Of a stretch of 64,000 bases of DNA, positions 21,901 through 34,500 are shown one piece after another. Source of the stretch: Glycine soja (Eukaryota; Streptophyta; Magnoliopsida; Fabales; Fabaceae); NCBI RefSeq assembly GCF_004193775.1, contig NC_041011.1, positions 15,718,201 through 15,782,200 of the forward strand, written 5' to 3'. Under the pieces are notes generated by a model. That model was given only the letters and a program-made list of their open reading frames with translations. It was not told the origin of the DNA and did no database searches. The translations under genes were made by a program, and so were the position numbers. Each line of letters starts with the position of its first letter. Positions within the stretch are counted from its first letter, which is position 1.

Positions 21901-24900
21901 CTATTTTTCTAAATCTCTTATGTCTAAGAGACCTAACTCTCTTCTAATAGAGAAGAACACTTCCTTGGGGTGAGGTTTTGTAAAAATATCAGCAAGTTGA
22001 TTCTTAGTATCAACAAACTCTAATACACAATCTCCCTTTAGGACATGATCTCTAAGAAAGTGGTGTCTAATCTCTATATGTTTAGTTCTAGAGTGTTGAA
22101 CTGGGTTTTTGGATAGATTTATGGCACTAGTATTATCACACTTAATAGGTATACGATCAATAATGATGCCATAGTCAGATAATTGTTGCTTCATCCATAA
22201 AATCTGTGCACAACAACTACCGGCAGAGATATACTCTGCTTCAGCAGTAGATAAAGCAACATTGTTTTGTTTCTTACTATGCCATGAGACAAGAGCCGAT
22301 CCAATAAATTGACAAGTTCCACTTGTACTTTTTCTATCAGTTTTAGATCCGGCAAAATCAGAATCAGAATATCCTATTAAGTTACATGTTGAATTCTTAG
22401 GATACCATAATCCTAAATTGATTGTTCCTAGTAGATATCTCATGATTCTCTTTACTACACTTAAATGTGATTGTTTGGGGTTGGATTGAAACCTAGCACA
22501 CATGCATACACTAAACATAATATCAGGTCTATTAGCAGATAAATAAAGAAGAGATCCGATCATACCTCGATATTGTTTTATGTCTATAGACTGACCAGAT
22601 TCATCTTTATCTAAGTAACAATTAGTGCTCATCGGTGTAGACATGTGTTTTGCACTATCCATCCCAAATCTTTTGATCAATTCCTTGCAGTACTTGGATT
22701 GATTGATGAATATTCCTTCTTGAGTTTGCTTGATTTGTAATCCCAGAAAGTACTTTAGTTCTCCCATCATTGACATTTCAAATTCACTTTGCATATCAAG
22801 GGAAAACTCCTTGCACAATGAGTCGTTAGTGGATCCAAAAATTATATCATCAACATATATTTGAACCAATAAAATATCATTATGCCTTCTCTTTATGAAC
22901 AATGTGGTATCCACTTTACCTCTGGAGAAATCTTTTTCTAGAAGAAAATTGCTTAAACGTTCATACCATGCCCTAGGGGCTTGTTTCAAACCATAAAGAG
23001 CCTTTTGTAATTTATAAACATGGTTTGGTTTATCAGGAATTTCAAAACCAGGGGGTTGTTCAACATATACCTCTTCTTGAATTAAACCATTTAGAAAGGC
23101 ACTCTTAACATCCATTTGATAAAGTTTAAAGTCCATTATGGATGCATATGCCAAAAGCATTCTAATGGCTTCTAATCTTGCAACAGGAGCATATGTTTCT
23201 TCATAGTCTATTCCCTCTTCTTGATTATACCCTTTTGCTACTAACCTTGCTTTATTTCTAATAATTATACCATGTTCATCTAATTTATTTCTAAAAACCC
23301 ATTTTGTTCCTATGACAGGATAATTTTCAGGTTTTTCTACTAATTTCCACACATTGTTTCTTTCAAATTGGTTTAGTTCTTCTTGCATGGCAATGATCCA
23401 ATTATCATCTATTATGGCTTCTTTTATATTTTTAGGTTCAATCATGGATACAAAAGCCATATTATTGCATAAATCTTTAAGAGAGTGTCTAGTTGTTACC
23501 CCTTTTGAGATATCACCAATAATGTTGTCGAGGGGATGATCTCTTGAAGTTTTCCATTCTCTTGGGAGTGCATCATTGGATTTGACTTCTTCTGGAGGAT
23601 CTTCATTGTTTCCTTTGTCATTTCCTTTGGAATCTTGTTCATGAATGTTCATATGTTCTAAAGAATCTGCAATGTCATCTAGCATATTCTTTCTTGACAA
23701 TATAGCATTAGATTCATCAAAGGTAACATGAATGGATTCCTCTATATTCATAGTTCTCTTATTATATATCCTATATACTTTGCTTTGTAATGAATATCCA
23801 AGAAAAATGCCTTCATCAGATTTTGCATCGAATTTTCCTAGATTATCTTTACCATTATTAAGTACAAAGCACTTGCAACCAAAAACATGTAGATGAGAGA
23901 TATTAGGTTTTCTACCATTAAATAACTCATATGGGGTTTTCTTTAAAATAGGTCTTATCAAGGCCCTATTCATGATGTAACATGCAGTATTGACAGCTTC
24001 AGCCCAAAAATACTTTGGAAGAGAAGTATCATTTAATAAAGTTCTTGCAATTTCTTCCAATGACCTATTTTTCCTCTCAACAACTCCATTTTGTTGAGGG
24101 GTTCTTGGTGCAGAAAAATTATGTTCAATACCATGTTCATCACAAAATAATTCAAAATCTTTATTTTCAAATTCACCCCCATGATCACTTCTAATGGATG
24201 CAATCTTGAGATTTTTCTTGTTTTGTATGACTTTAGCAAGTTTCCTAAATGCTTGGAATGAATCACTTTTATGTGTAATAAATAGTGTCCAAGTATATCT
24301 AGAGAAATCATCAACTATAACTAGAGCATAGTAATTTCCTCCAAAACTCAAGGTTCTAGATGGACCAAATAGATCCATATGCAATAACTGTAATGGCCGA
24401 GTGGTTGAAACAACATTTTTAGGTTTGAATGAGACTCTTGTTTGTTTGCCCTTTTGACATGCATCGCATAGTTTATCTTTTTCAAATTTCAATTTAGGCA
24501 AACCAACTACTAAATCTTTTGAAATTAACTTATTTAAGTGATCCATGTCTATGTGAGCAATTCTTTTATGCCATAACCATGGATCATCATCTTTACTAAG
24601 AAAGCAATGATTGTTTTCTTGTTTTATGTTTAAGTCTATCATGTAAACATTATTGACTCTATGTCCTACATGCTTTATATTAATGTCATGCTTATGTTCT
24701 ATAAGACATTTCTGAGAATCAAATGATACTAGATAGCCTTTGTCACATAGTTGACTAACGCTAAGCAGGCTGTGCTTAAGGCCTTCAACAAGTAGAACAT
24801 TTTCAATGGAGTTTGAAGAATTTGTACCTATTTTACCCACTCCAAGAATTCTACCTTTGTTGTTGTCACCATATGTTACATGCCCGCTTTTCTTTGGAGA

Positions 24901-24993
24901 TATATATGTAAAATTTGATGCATCTCCAGTCATATGTTTTGAGCATCCGCTATCTATGTACCACTTCTTTCTCAAAGATACCTGCATAATCAA
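21901..24993 (-). CDS. pol: Sirevirus-like Pol polyprotein (protease, integrase, RT, RNase H)
   Basis: 1030 codons open. First in-frame ATG is at 24987, but a separate start is unlikely; it is normally made as Gag-Pol. Order: retropepsin ([14 protein letters not shown], about 10-25); GAG-pre-integrase [16 protein letters not shown] and CDACQKGKQ; integrase core with all three acidic residues ([32 protein letters not shown]); RT ([31 protein letters not shown]); RNase H ([31 protein letters not shown]). Ends LLDIRDLEK then TAG. No stop or shift inside, so this is the best preserved coding region of the window. It is offset by -1 relative to gag. Confidence 0.9.
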   Translation of the reverse strand: MIMQVSLRKKWYIDSGCSKHMTGDASNFTYISPKKSGHVTYGDNNKGRILGVGKIGTNSSNSIENVLLVEGLKHSLLSVSQLCDKGYLVSFDSQKCLIEHKHDINIKHVGHRVNNVYMIDLNIKQENNHCFLSKDDDPWLWHKRIAHIDMDHLNKLISKDLVVGLPKLKFEKDKLCDACQKGKQTRVSFKPKNVVSTTRPLQLLHMDLFGPSRTLSFGGNYYALVIVDDFSRYTWTLFITHKSDSFQAFRKLAKVIQNKKNLKIASIRSDHGGEFENKDFELFCDEHGIEHNFSAPRTPQQNGVVERKNRSLEEIARTLLNDTSLPKYFWAEAVNTACYIMNRALIRPILKKTPYELFNGRKPNISHLHVFGCKCFVLNNGKDNLGKFDAKSDEGIFLGYSLQSKVYRIYNKRTMNIEESIHVTFDESNAILSRKNMLDDIADSLEHMNIHEQDSKGNDKGNNEDPPEEVKSNDALPREWKTSRDHPLDNIIGDISKGVTTRHSLKDLCNNMAFVSMIEPKNIKEAIIDDNWIIAMQEELNQFERNNVWKLVEKPENYPVIGTKWVFRNKLDEHGIIIRNKARLVAKGYNQEEGIDYEETYAPVARLEAIRMLLAYASIMDFKLYQMDVKSAFLNGLIQEEVYVEQPPGFEIPDKPNHVYKLQKALYGLKQAPRAWYERLSNFLLEKDFSRGKVDTTLFIKRRHNDILLVQIYVDDIIFGSTNDSLCKEFSLDMQSEFEMSMMGELKYFLGLQIKQTQEGIFINQSKYCKELIKRFGMDSAKHMSTPMSTNCYLDKDESGQSIDIKQYRGMIGSLLYLSANRPDIMFSVCMCARFQSNPKQSHLSVVKRIMRYLLGTINLGLWYPKNSTCNLIGYSDSDFAGSKTDRKSTSGTCQFIGSALVSWHSKKQNNVALSTAEAEYISAGSCCAQILWMKQQLSDYGIIIDRIPIKCDNTSAINLSKNPVQHSRTKHIEIRHHFLRDHVLKGDCVLEFVDTKNQLADIFTKPHPKEVFFSIRRELGLLDIRDLEK

Positions 24994-26108
24994 GTTTTTG
25001 ACTTAGGTACCCAGATTTTATTGGGTCCTTGCATGTTAGTATAAACTGAGGATCCTTTTGGGACCCATATCATTTTAATGTTACTGTAATTTTTCTTGAA
25101 GTAGCAAGTTGATATGCCATGTCCTCTTCTTCCACAGTAAAAACAAGTGATAGGATTAGAATTACATTTTTGTGTGGAAGTGGAAAAGTTTTTATGAACC
25201 TTTTGTTGTTTTTCAGATTTATACCCTAGTCCATTTTTATTAGGCACATATCTTTGTTTACTTAATATAACATCTAAATTATTTCTACTATATGAAAATT
25301 TTGCAAGTGAATTTTTCAACTCTTTAATTTCTTCTACATATTTATCACAACAACTACAAGAATCTGTTATTTTCTTGTCATTAATAGTGGAGATATTAAC
25401 TTTTTCATTTGTTCTAGAGATTGAGACTTCATTTCTAAGAAGATCTAATTCTTTGTTTAATTTCGAAACTTCATTTTCTAAATTTGAAATTGTTTTCTTT
25501 GATGATGAAACTAATTTTGCAAGTTTAATTGATTCTTTATGCAAATCAGCAAATGCATCTTGCAATTCATCAAAAGAAATAGATAAGTTGTTTGAAGATG
25601 TTACCTCTTCATCACTTTCATAACTTTTGGCCATAAGGCAGAGATTTATCTCTTCATTTTCAGAATCTTCAGAGGATTCCAAATCATTTTCATCCCATGT
25701 GATGTATGCTTTCTTCAGTTTCTTTTCACTATGATTTTTCTTTTCAGATTTTTCCATCTTTTTCTTGAAGATGGGACAATCAACCCTCAGATGTCTAGAT
25801 TGATTGCATTCAAAGCATTTTAGAATAGAGGATGAATTTTCTGTCCTTCTCTTTGATTTAAAATTTGGTCGCCTCTGATTTCCTCTTACTTTAAGAAACT
25901 TGTTGAATCTTTTTACAAAGAGACTTAGATCATCATCATCATCATCTGGATCATTATCCTGATCACTTTCTTCTTGAATTGAGGATGATGCTTTAAGAGC
26001 AATTCCTTTCTTTTTCTTGTCATTTTCTTCATTTTGGTGCAATCTCAATAGTTCCATCTCGTGTTCCTGCAACTTACCAAATAAAGTGGCAAGAGACATG
26101 TTAGACAA
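24990..26108 (-). pseudogene. gag: Sirevirus-like Gag, C-terminal two thirds with two zinc knuckles
   Basis: Continues the gag frame after the stop at 26145; the 26108 start is an internal Met. Contains LATLFGKLQEHEMELLRL (conserved Gag helix), an Asp-rich run, zinc knuckle C-F-E-C-X4-H-X4-C (about 98-111), a coiled-coil-like stretch around NLENEVSKLNKELDLLRNE, an SCSCC cluster, and a second knuckle C-F-Y-C-X4-H-X4-C (about 322-335). Ends [12 protein letters not shown] and a TGA at 24990, overlapping pol by four bases. Two knuckles and a long Gag are usual for Sireviruses. Confidence 0.85.
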
Positions 26109-26144
26109 ATCTCTTGATTCAAAAATGGCCGTTACTTTGGGTTG

Positions 26145-26726
26145 TCATTCTCTACTTAAACATCTTAACACCTTGTTTATAAGATCCTCATTTTGAAATT
26201 CTTTGCCTAAGGCTGCTAGATGATTTACTATATGTGTAAATCTCTTTTGCATTCTCTGAATATTTTCATTTGCATTCATTCTAAATAATTCATACTCATG
26301 AGTTAGTGCATTTATCCTAGATCTTTTAACATCTGTAGTTCCTTCATGTGTTAATCGAAGAGTGTCCCACATTTCCTTAGCACTCTTACAATTTGAAACC
26401 CTGAAATATTCATCCATTCCTAGGGCAGATGTTATTATGTTTTTGGCTTTTAAGTTGTATTGTACTCGTTTTCTATCCTCTTCAGACCATCTATCTCTAG
26501 GTTTTTCTATGGTTATGCTTTCACTTGATGAACTACCATCTATTGAAACTCTTTCTACTGTGGTGGGTATATAAGACCCTATTTCTATGGCTTCCCAGAT
26601 ATTTAGATCTATTGCCTCGATAAAAATTTGCATTCGGGTTTTCCAGTAGTGGTAACCCTCTCCATTAAAGATTGGAGGTCTATTGATAGAATTCCCTTCC
26701 GGAAATAAGGAATTTGTTGAGGCCAT
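26145..26726 (-). pseudogene. gag: Sirevirus-like Gag, N-terminal part
   Basis: Start chosen at the ATG 26726 (MASTNSLFPEGNSINRPP), which follows the primer-binding site by ~40 bp. Contains FNGEGYHYWKTRMQIF (capsid N-terminus, DUF4219-like) and the UBN2-type helix region (SAKEMWDTLRLTHEGT, INALTHEYELFRM). It stops at TGA 26145-26147 after VLRCLSRE; the frame then resumes without a shift. Confidence 0.87.
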
Positions 26727-26765
26727 CTTTTTCTTGAAGCTTCTAAACTTTATACAAGAATGAAG

Positions 26766-26777
26766 CTCTGATACCAC
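26766..26777 (-). other. Primer-binding site of the Sirevirus-like element
   Basis: Minus strand TGGTATCAGAGC, one base from the 5' LTR; exact initiator-Met tRNA complement. Confidence 0.85.
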
Positions 26778-26778
26778 T

Positions 26779-27877
26779 TGTTAGACAAGTGGCCTCAGAT
26801 ATCTTAAGAAGGGGGGGTTGAATTAAGATATTCCAAACTATTTCCCCTAATTAAAAATCTATTTCACTTTTTAACCAAGTTATGAATTCCCTTAATGACA
26901 ATCTTCTTAAATATTAATTCAAATGAAACAATTTGAATATGAATATAAAGCGATAATAAATAAAGGAGATTAAGGGAAGAGAAAATGCAAACTCGGTTTT
27001 ATACTGGTTCGGCCACACCCTTGTGCCTACGTCCAGTCCCCAAGCAACCCGCTTGAGAGTTCCACTATCTTGTAAATTCTTTTTACAAGTTCTAAACACA
27101 CAAGGACAATCCTTCCTTTGTGTTTAGAATTCCTTTACAACAAGAGACTCACAGTCTCTTAATCCCTTAGAGAATGAGAAGAAGAAGAAGAACAAATCTC
27201 TCTAGAAAGAGATGGATTTTACAGATTGAGCACTCAAATAATTCCTTAATGAATTGCAATTGAATTGGCCAAGGAATTCTTAAGAGGATAAAATGAATTT
27301 GCTTTTAGAGATGATAAACACTAGTTGTTCTTAAAATCTCTAAGCAATTTCGTGTTTGAGTCACATATATATAGACCATTGGTGGTCATGAATAAAGCCT
27401 TTGAAAAGTTGTGACTCTTAAAATTATTTTTCTGAAAATCTTGTCTGGTAATCGATTACAGTAATTGTGTAATCGATTACAACTTTTAAAATTTGAATTA
27501 AAACGTTCAAAAACTGCTGGTAATCGATTACCATATATGTGTAATCGATTACACAGTGCAAATTTTGAATTCAAATTTTAATAGCTGTTGTAAATCAGTT
27601 TTGGCCACTGGTAATCGATTACATCCTCTGGTAATCGATTACCAGAGAGTAATTTTGTTGAAAAACACTTTTTAGCTTAAAATTCTTGGCCAAACCTTTT
27701 GCTAATCCAATTGGAATACCCTTCTATTTTAATATCCTTTCTAAGACTCTATAGACTGTCTTGATCATCCATCTTGATTAACTCTAATTGCTTTGTCTTG
27801 AGTAAATCTTTGAGAAGCATATGATTCATGTAATCCTTTGGCATCATCAAAACTTTCAGTTTGATCCTTTGTCTACA
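26779..27877 (-). repeat. 5' LTR of the Sirevirus-like element
   Basis: 1099 bp, TG...CA, near-identical to 18632-19731. Carries six GTAATCGATTAC-type palindromes at 27446-27645. The promoter for the element should lie here. Confidence 0.93.
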
Positions 27878-28945
27878 AAAATTACCCAATTTTCATTTTC
27901 ACCTTTTAAACCTTGAAAATTCACTAAATTTGGTGGGTTTTGGATACCTATAATTTGCTTTACCTTGGTTTGGAATTTGTTTATGGCTTGAACATGATTT
28001 ATACATGGTTTAGGACCTGTAGGATCCAATTTGAGTGGAATTGGATGCATGCAAGCTAGATTTTGAAAATCTGCAAAATTATGCAGAAAAGCTGCCCAAT
28101 TATGCAGCAAATCTACCAATTATGCAGGAAAAAAAATGGTTGTGCAGTGCTAATATCTGCTGTCACGAGAAAGGTAGTATATCTCGTGTTCTAGATATTC
28201 GTTAGTAGATCCCAACGGTCAAAACTTAGAATTTTGTATTAGGAACCCCCAGTTAAATTTTCAAGGCTATCCAATGGTTAACGAATCGGGGACGAGGACA
28301 TGACTAAGGTATGCTGCTAGTAAAAACTCTGTGGAATTCGAATGAATCTTGTGTAAAGATTTCTGCCTCCACTTTGTTTTTTTCCAAGGTAGTTTCATGT
28401 CAAATGGAATTGAATTGATTTGACATTGTGAAGGCTTGGAGGGGTTGATGGGGACCCGGTGCTGAGAGGAACGAGGAGAAGGGCTACGTACGTGTACGTG
28501 AGCTCAATTTAAAGGTGGGCAACTGGGGATGGTGTGCTTATGCCTGGGCTTGGGGAAATGGGATATTTGTTTTGCGCCATCACCCGATCGCCACCTAGTA
28601 CCACATATGACGGGTGCCCCATAACCCAATAAGCCATGTGTGAGAAAGCGAGGAAGAGTCAGTCTTCCAACTTTTATTAGTTGACCACAGAGTGGTACCT
28701 GAGGATATGTCATGGGGGTCAGGAGACCTTGGGGACGTCAGGTGGGGTGCTATCGCCCAAAACCAAGCTTGGCCAATCCCGACCCAACCCAGACATAGTC
28801 AGCCAGTGAGAACCTGTGACGTACCTCAACAGGCAAGCTCCTGGCAGTCAACCAATAAAGGAACAAAAGTCCACGAAGCAGGGAGGCTTGTGTTGTGACT
28901 GGCAAGCTATCTATCTTGTGTTGTTATCTGAAAAATTCCATTTAT

Positions 28946-29227
28946 TAATCGATTACCATTTGTGTGTAATCGATTACAGGGTTTAAAAATTGAAACAGAA
29001 CGTTCAGTAGCTACTGGTAATCGATTACCATTTGTGTGTAATCGATTACACAATGTTATATGCTACTGGTAATCGATTACCAATTGTGTGTAATCGATTA
29101 TATAGTGTTATAACCATTTATGTGTAATCGATTACACAGTGTAACTTCTAGGCTCCAATGTACAATGGTTGTTGTAATTTGTTTTTGGGCACTGGTAATC
29201 GATTACATATTTTGGTAATCGATTATC
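28946..29227. repeat. GTAATCGATTAC palindrome array, Tekay 5' LTR
   Basis: Nine copies of the palindrome, mostly as pairs TGGTAATCGATTACCA followed ~8 bp later by TGTAATCGATTACA. The spacing and bordering text (AACGTTC before, TTTTGGGCACTGG after) match the Sirevirus LTR array. Confidence 0.85.
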
Positions 29228-29358
29228 GGAGAGGAAATCTCTTGAAAAAGACATTTTGACTGTGCGTAGCCGTTATGGGATGCATTGTATTGTTACCCGT
29301 GTAGTTAGATTTCTTGTGAAAGAGTCTACCCTCTTTCTTTTAACTCTTGTAGATCGCG

Positions 29359-29790
29359 ATGGCAACGCAGTTGATCCATGATCGCGTCGTGATGGAGTGC
29401 CTATAGGGTGTTTGGGAGACCCTCGAAGGCAATCAGAGGTGCCAATTCCGTGGCACAGTTCGACTCACTGCTACTTCGCTAGCACATTCGGAGTAACCCG
29501 CACGCACACTTCAACAGCCTGTGGAGTGGATACTACCTATGCCTACTCCATATCGACTAGTTGAGCCTGTTCAATTCATAGAGGTGTCATCCTCTGAAGA
29601 GGATCCTGAAGAGGACCCAGAGGAGTTACCTCCTGAACCAGCTATGGATGCCCCTGACTTACCAGAGGATGATGAGGACTCGCTCCCTGATGTTGATTCT
29701 CCAGAGGATATTATGTCAGCATCTGAGGCAGACTCTACAGAGGAGAGTGGCTCTGGAGGGACAACGAATAGTGACGACCCTTCATCATAG
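29359..29790 (+). pseudogene. LTR-encoded acidic ORF, 5' LTR copy (two nonsense codons)
   Basis: Same length (432 nt) and position as the intact copy at 43036-43467. Broken by TAG at 29404-29406 and TAA at 29494-29496; the second half stays open from about 29521 and encodes the same Glu/Asp-rich tail. No indels relative to the 3' LTR copy. Confidence 0.7.
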
Positions 29791-30354
29791 CAGACGGCTC
29801 CTTAGATTAAGCGTACATACTTTTTGTGGGTGGGTGTATCTAGTTTAGACTGCTAGGTTTACTCTTTTGATTTTTGGGTGGGTAGACCTCTTGTATAGAA
29901 ATTTTGATGATTGTATATATTTTGTGGCTGAACCCACCACAGTTATTACCTTTGCTCTGGATGTCACTATGCTATTTTGCAAACTCCCATATTTTGGATA
30001 GTTTTTGATGATGAAAAAAATTATGTTTATCTTGTTATTTTAAAAAGAAATGTTAACGAACTTTATTTGAAAAGAGTTTACCGGCCGCACCTTATTATTT
30101 CTCACGTGATGACCCAAAATGATGGCTGGTATTTTTTTCCGAAAAAGAAAAATAGTTTGGAAGTTATAAGTGATCAGAAAGAAATGAATCTAACTAGTGT
30201 TGTGAACTGTCCACTCAGGACTCTATAGTGATAATTTTCCTTCTGAAATTAATTACCGTGAAATAAATAACAATGCGAAAAAAAAATTCCCATGGTTTCT
30301 GTCATTTAATTTATTACTATTAATCCAGTCATTATTTAGGGATGCCACAATTGG

Positions 30355-30366
30355 TGGTATCAAAGC
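30355..30366 (+). other. Primer-binding site of the Tekay-like element
   Basis: TGGTATCAAAGC, five bases after the 5' LTR end; Met-initiator tRNA type with one difference from the perfect complement. Confidence 0.8.
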
Positions 30367-30526
30367 AAAAGTTGGATTCTAGTGAACCTGTCCATGGTCT
30401 TACTGTGTGAATGTTGTGTATCTCTGAAACGTGGAAGTAGGTTTCAGGGAGTGACGTTAAGTCACAAATTGTGTGTAATTCTACCCTCTTGTCTTAAGCA
30501 GGAAAGTGCAATTGATTTAGTAGAAT

Positions 30527-30633
<107 letters not shown>

Positions 30634-30714
30634 TTGTTATAACTGTCAGAGCCTATATGGTACACTCTTTCAGTAGAATTTCTTGGATACTAATAGCTTC
30701 CCTACAGGTTAGGT

Positions 30715-31548
30715 ATGGCAGGACGTGGTAGGGATCATAACCGTGATGTCCTCGACCGCATCACAGCTGTGCTGGAAACTCTAGTGCAGGAACGTGATGT
30801 GGAGCCAATAGAGTATCGGGGACTCATGGCTTTCTGTAAGAACCACCCGTCGAAGTTCAGTGGGGACTATGATCCAGAGAGTGCTAGGTTATGGTTAGTT
30901 GAGACTGAAAAGACTTTCGTGGCGATGGGTTGCCTCGAGGAGCATAAGGTCCCTTATGCGACATTCATGCTCCAGGGAGAAGCTGAGAACTGGTGGAAGT
31001 TCGTGAAACCTACATCAGCAGCACCTGGAGGCGTGATTCCTTGGAATGCCTTCAAGGACAAATTACTAGACAACTATTTTCCACGAGATCTCAGAAAGCG
31101 AAAGGCGAGGGAATTTCTGGATTTGAAGCAGGGAAACATGTCCGTTGGAGAATACACGACCAAATTTAATGAACTTCTACAGTACTGGCCTCAATACCAA
31201 GATGCTCAGAACAAAGAGGACTTATGTGCTCAGTTTGAGGATGGGCTTCGACTGGAGATTCAACAGGCAGTTAGCTACATGCAGATTACCGATTTCAATC
31301 AACTGGTGACAAAGTGCCGAATATTTGAGGACAAGATGAAAGAGAGGCAAGCTCGAGGCTTTGGAGGACCACAAAGAAGCCACCCTTTTAGAGGAAACAG
31401 TAATAAGAGGATGAAGCCATATTCCAGTAACAAGGGGAAACAACCTATGGATACATCCAACATGAGCCAGTCAAAGGGGACTGGGGTACAGTGCTTTCAG
31501 TGCGGAGGACTGCATCTTAGGAGAAATTGCCCACAACTCCAACAGACA
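30715..31548 (+). pseudogene. gag: Tekay-like Gag, first segment
   Basis: ATG at 30715 (MAGRGRDHNRDVLDRI) starts 349 bp after the primer-binding site. Retrotrans_gag region: FSGDYDPESARLWL, MGCLEEHKVPYATFML, AENWWKF, FPRDLRKRKAREFLDLKQG, MSVGEYTTKFNELLQYWPQY. A basic stretch is followed by a short zinc knuckle C-F-Q-C-X3-H-X4-C. A TAG at 31549-31551 interrupts the frame. Gag forms the particle and binds RNA. Confidence 0.88.
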
Positions 31549-31551
31549 TAG

Positions 31552-34500
31552 GAAGATCGTTGCTATATTTGTGGCAAGGTAGGCCATTATGCTCGGGAGT
31601 GTAGAATGGCTGGGAGACCGACGGTAACTGCCAATTCTAACATAGTCAACCGCGGATCTACTAACCCCATGAGGAGCGGTAATGTTAGCAACAACAATAA
31701 CACTAGTGGTGGAAGACAGAAGGTACCCTCCTGGGTATTTGCTATGAGTGGATCAGAAGCTGCTGCCTCCGACTATTTGATACAGGGTAAATGTTTAATT
31801 GCTGATAAATTGCTAGATGTACTCTATGATTCGGGTGCCACGCATTCGTTCATATCCCATGCATGTGTGGAGAGGTTGGGGTTATGTACGACGGAGTTAC
31901 CATATAATATCGTGGTGTCTACTCCGACTAACGAGCCTGTAACCACCTCTTGGATGTGTTTGAAATGTCCTATAACTGTTGAGGGTCGATCTTTTATGGC
32001 GGATTTGATTTGCCTACCCTTAGCTCATCTAGATGTGATCTTGGGAATGGACTGGTTATCTACTAACCATATCTTTCTAAACTGCAAAGAGAAGATGCTA
32101 GTATTTGGTGGAAATGTAATTCCAAATGAACCATTGAAGGAGAATGCTGCCAACGATGGAGTGGGGGACGTTCGAACCTACATGGTGCTGTTCTCCATGA
32201 ATGTGGAGGAGGTCTCTGAAGTTAGCAGTATACCGGTGGTGTCAGAATTCCCAAAGGTCTTTCCTGATGACATTTGTGAATTACCACCTGTGAGAGAAGT
32301 GGAATTCATTATTGACTTGGTGCCTGGGGCGAATCCAGTGTCGATCGCGCCCTATAGGATGTCTCCAGTAGAACTAGCAGAGGTGAAGGCACAAGTGCAG
32401 GATCTCTTAAGTAAACAATTTGTTCACCCAAGCGTATCACCGTGGGGAGCGCCGGTCTTATTGGTTAAAAAGAAGGATGGAAGCATGAGGATGTGCATAG
32501 ACTACCGGTAGCTGAACAAAGTCACTATCAAGAACAAATATCCCTTACCGAGGATAGATCATTTGACTGATCAATTGAGGGGAGCGACGGTATTTTCGAA
32601 GATCGATTTGCGATCGGGGTAACATCAAATCCGAGTTAAGAAGGAAGATATTCCAAAGACTATGTTTCGGACTCGGTATGGACATTATGAGTATTTAGTC
32701 ATGCCATTTGGAGTGACTAATGCTCTGGCTATCTTCATGGACTATATGAACCGTATATTCCATGATTACTTAGATCAGTTCGTGGTTGTGTTTATTGATG
32801 ATATCCTAGTGTATTCGAAGAATAAGAAGGAGCATGAAAAGCACTTGAGAATTGTGTTGCATATTCTGAGGGATAGGAAATTGTTCGTCAAACTGTCGAA
32901 ATGTGAATTTTGGTTAGAGAAAGTGCAGTTCCTCGGGCACGTGATTTCTAAAGATGGGGTTGCGGTGGACCCGGTTAAAGTGGAATCGGTTATGGATTGG
33001 CGACAACCGACAACTCCAACAGAAGTTCGAAGTTTCTTGGGGTTGGCCGGCTATTATAGAAAATTCATTGAGGGATTTTCTAAATTAGCACTACCCCTAA
33101 CTAAACTAACTTGTAAGAATGAGAAGTTTGTCTGGAATGAGAAATGTGAGCAAAGCTTTCAAGAGTTGAAGAGGCGATTGACAACAACTCCAGTGTTGAC
33201 TTTGCCCGACCCTAAGAGACCATTTGAAGTGTATTGCGATGCGAGCGGGCAAGGCTTAGGGTGCGTATTGATGCAGGAGGGAAGGGTAGTGGCTTATGCT
33301 TCACGCCAATTGCGTCCTCATGAAGTTAACTATCCGACCCATGACTTGGAACTAGTAGTTGTGGTCTTTGCCTTAAAGATTTGGATGCACTATTTATATG
33401 GCACTCGTTTTGAAGTTTTCAGCAATCACAAGAGCCTCAAATACTTGTTCGATCAGAAGGAACTCAATATGAGGCAACGAAGATGGATGGAGTTCCTCAA
33501 GGATTATGACTTTGGTCTTTCCTACCATCCAGGAAAGGCTAATGTAGTAGCCGACGCGCTGAGCCTGAAGTCCTTATATGTTGCGACCATGATGATTCTG
33601 GAACAAAGATTGATAGAAGAATTCTGATATCTAAATCTAGCAATCGAGATGCGACCCAAGAGCTTATTTGTGGGAGCGTTGCAAATCACCAATGAATTTG
33701 TAAATCACATACGCGAGGCTCAAAAGGATGACCAGTTTCTACAAGACAAAGTGTTAGATGCAATGGGAGATAAGGATGTGGAGTTTAAAAAAGATACAGC
33801 CGGGTTAATTAGATTCAAGGGGAGGATATGTGTACCGCCATTAGATGATTTGAAAGTTAAGATCTTGGAAGAAGCACATAAAAGTCGTCTTAGTTTCCAT
33901 CCAGGGATGACTAAGATGTACCAAGATTTGAAGAGAAGTTTTTGGTGGCATGGCATAAAGAAAGATGTAGCTGAATATGTAGCAAAATGTTTGACATGTC
34001 AAAAGGCCAAAGCTGAGCACCAGCGACCATCAGGAGAATTAAAGCCGCTAGAAATTCCAGAATGGAAATGGGAGAGCATATCTATGGATTTTGTATCTAG
34101 TTTACCCAAGACGAGTCGTGGACACGATGCTGTGTGGGTCATAGTAGATCGACTCACCAAATCTGCTCATTTTATTCCGGTAAATATGAAATATAAAATG
34201 GAGAAGTTAGTAGAGTTGTACATCAAAGAAGTAGTAAGGTTACATGGAATTCCTTCCAGTATCGTATCAGACAGGGACCCGAGGTTTACCTCGCGATTTT
34301 GGACAAGTCTGCATGAAGCATTGGGGACAAAGCTGAAGCTCAGTTCAGCTTATCATCCCCAAACAGATGGTCAGACTGAGCGAACCATTCAGACTCTAGA
34401 AGATCTACTCCGGGTGTGTATTATAGAGCAACAAGGCAGTTGGATGGAATGTTTGCCATTGATTGAATTTACTTACAACAACAGCTACCAAGCCAGCATT

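Larger units (their letters stand above)
18632..27877 (-). mobile_element. Sirevirus-like Ty1/copia retrotransposon with env-like ORF
   Basis: 9246 bp with LTRs 18632-19731 (1100 bp) and 26779-27877 (1099 bp), TGTTAGACAA...GTCTACA ends and a perfect duplication AAAAT (18627-18631, 27878-27882). On the minus strand: primer-binding site (TGGTATCAGAGC, 26766-26777), gag with two zinc knuckles, pol (protease, integrase, RT, RNase H), a spacer with palindromic repeats, an env-like ORF, polypurine tract (complement of 19732-19746), LTR. An extra ORF after pol and palindrome-rich non-coding DNA are hallmarks of Sireviruses. Breaks: nonsense in gag (26145), frame change gag/pol (about 24995), nonsense near the env-like start (21292). 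The LTRs differ at roughly 15-20 sites by eye, so it is young. Confidence 0.93.
27883..30349 (+). repeat. Tekay-like 5' LTR, second part
   Basis: Resumes after the AAAAT duplicate; homologous to 41612-44026. Contains a GC-richer block (about 28430-28900), a palindrome array at 28946-29227 and the LTR-encoded acidic ORF. Ends GGGATGCCACA. Confidence 0.9.

Noticed and set aside
28504..28713. 69-codon minus-strand frame in the Tekay 5' LTR
   Set aside because: GC-richer LTR block; the frame is not kept in the 3' LTR copy.
33720..33956. 78-codon minus-strand frame
   Set aside because: Antisense shadow of the Tekay integrase region; no family features.
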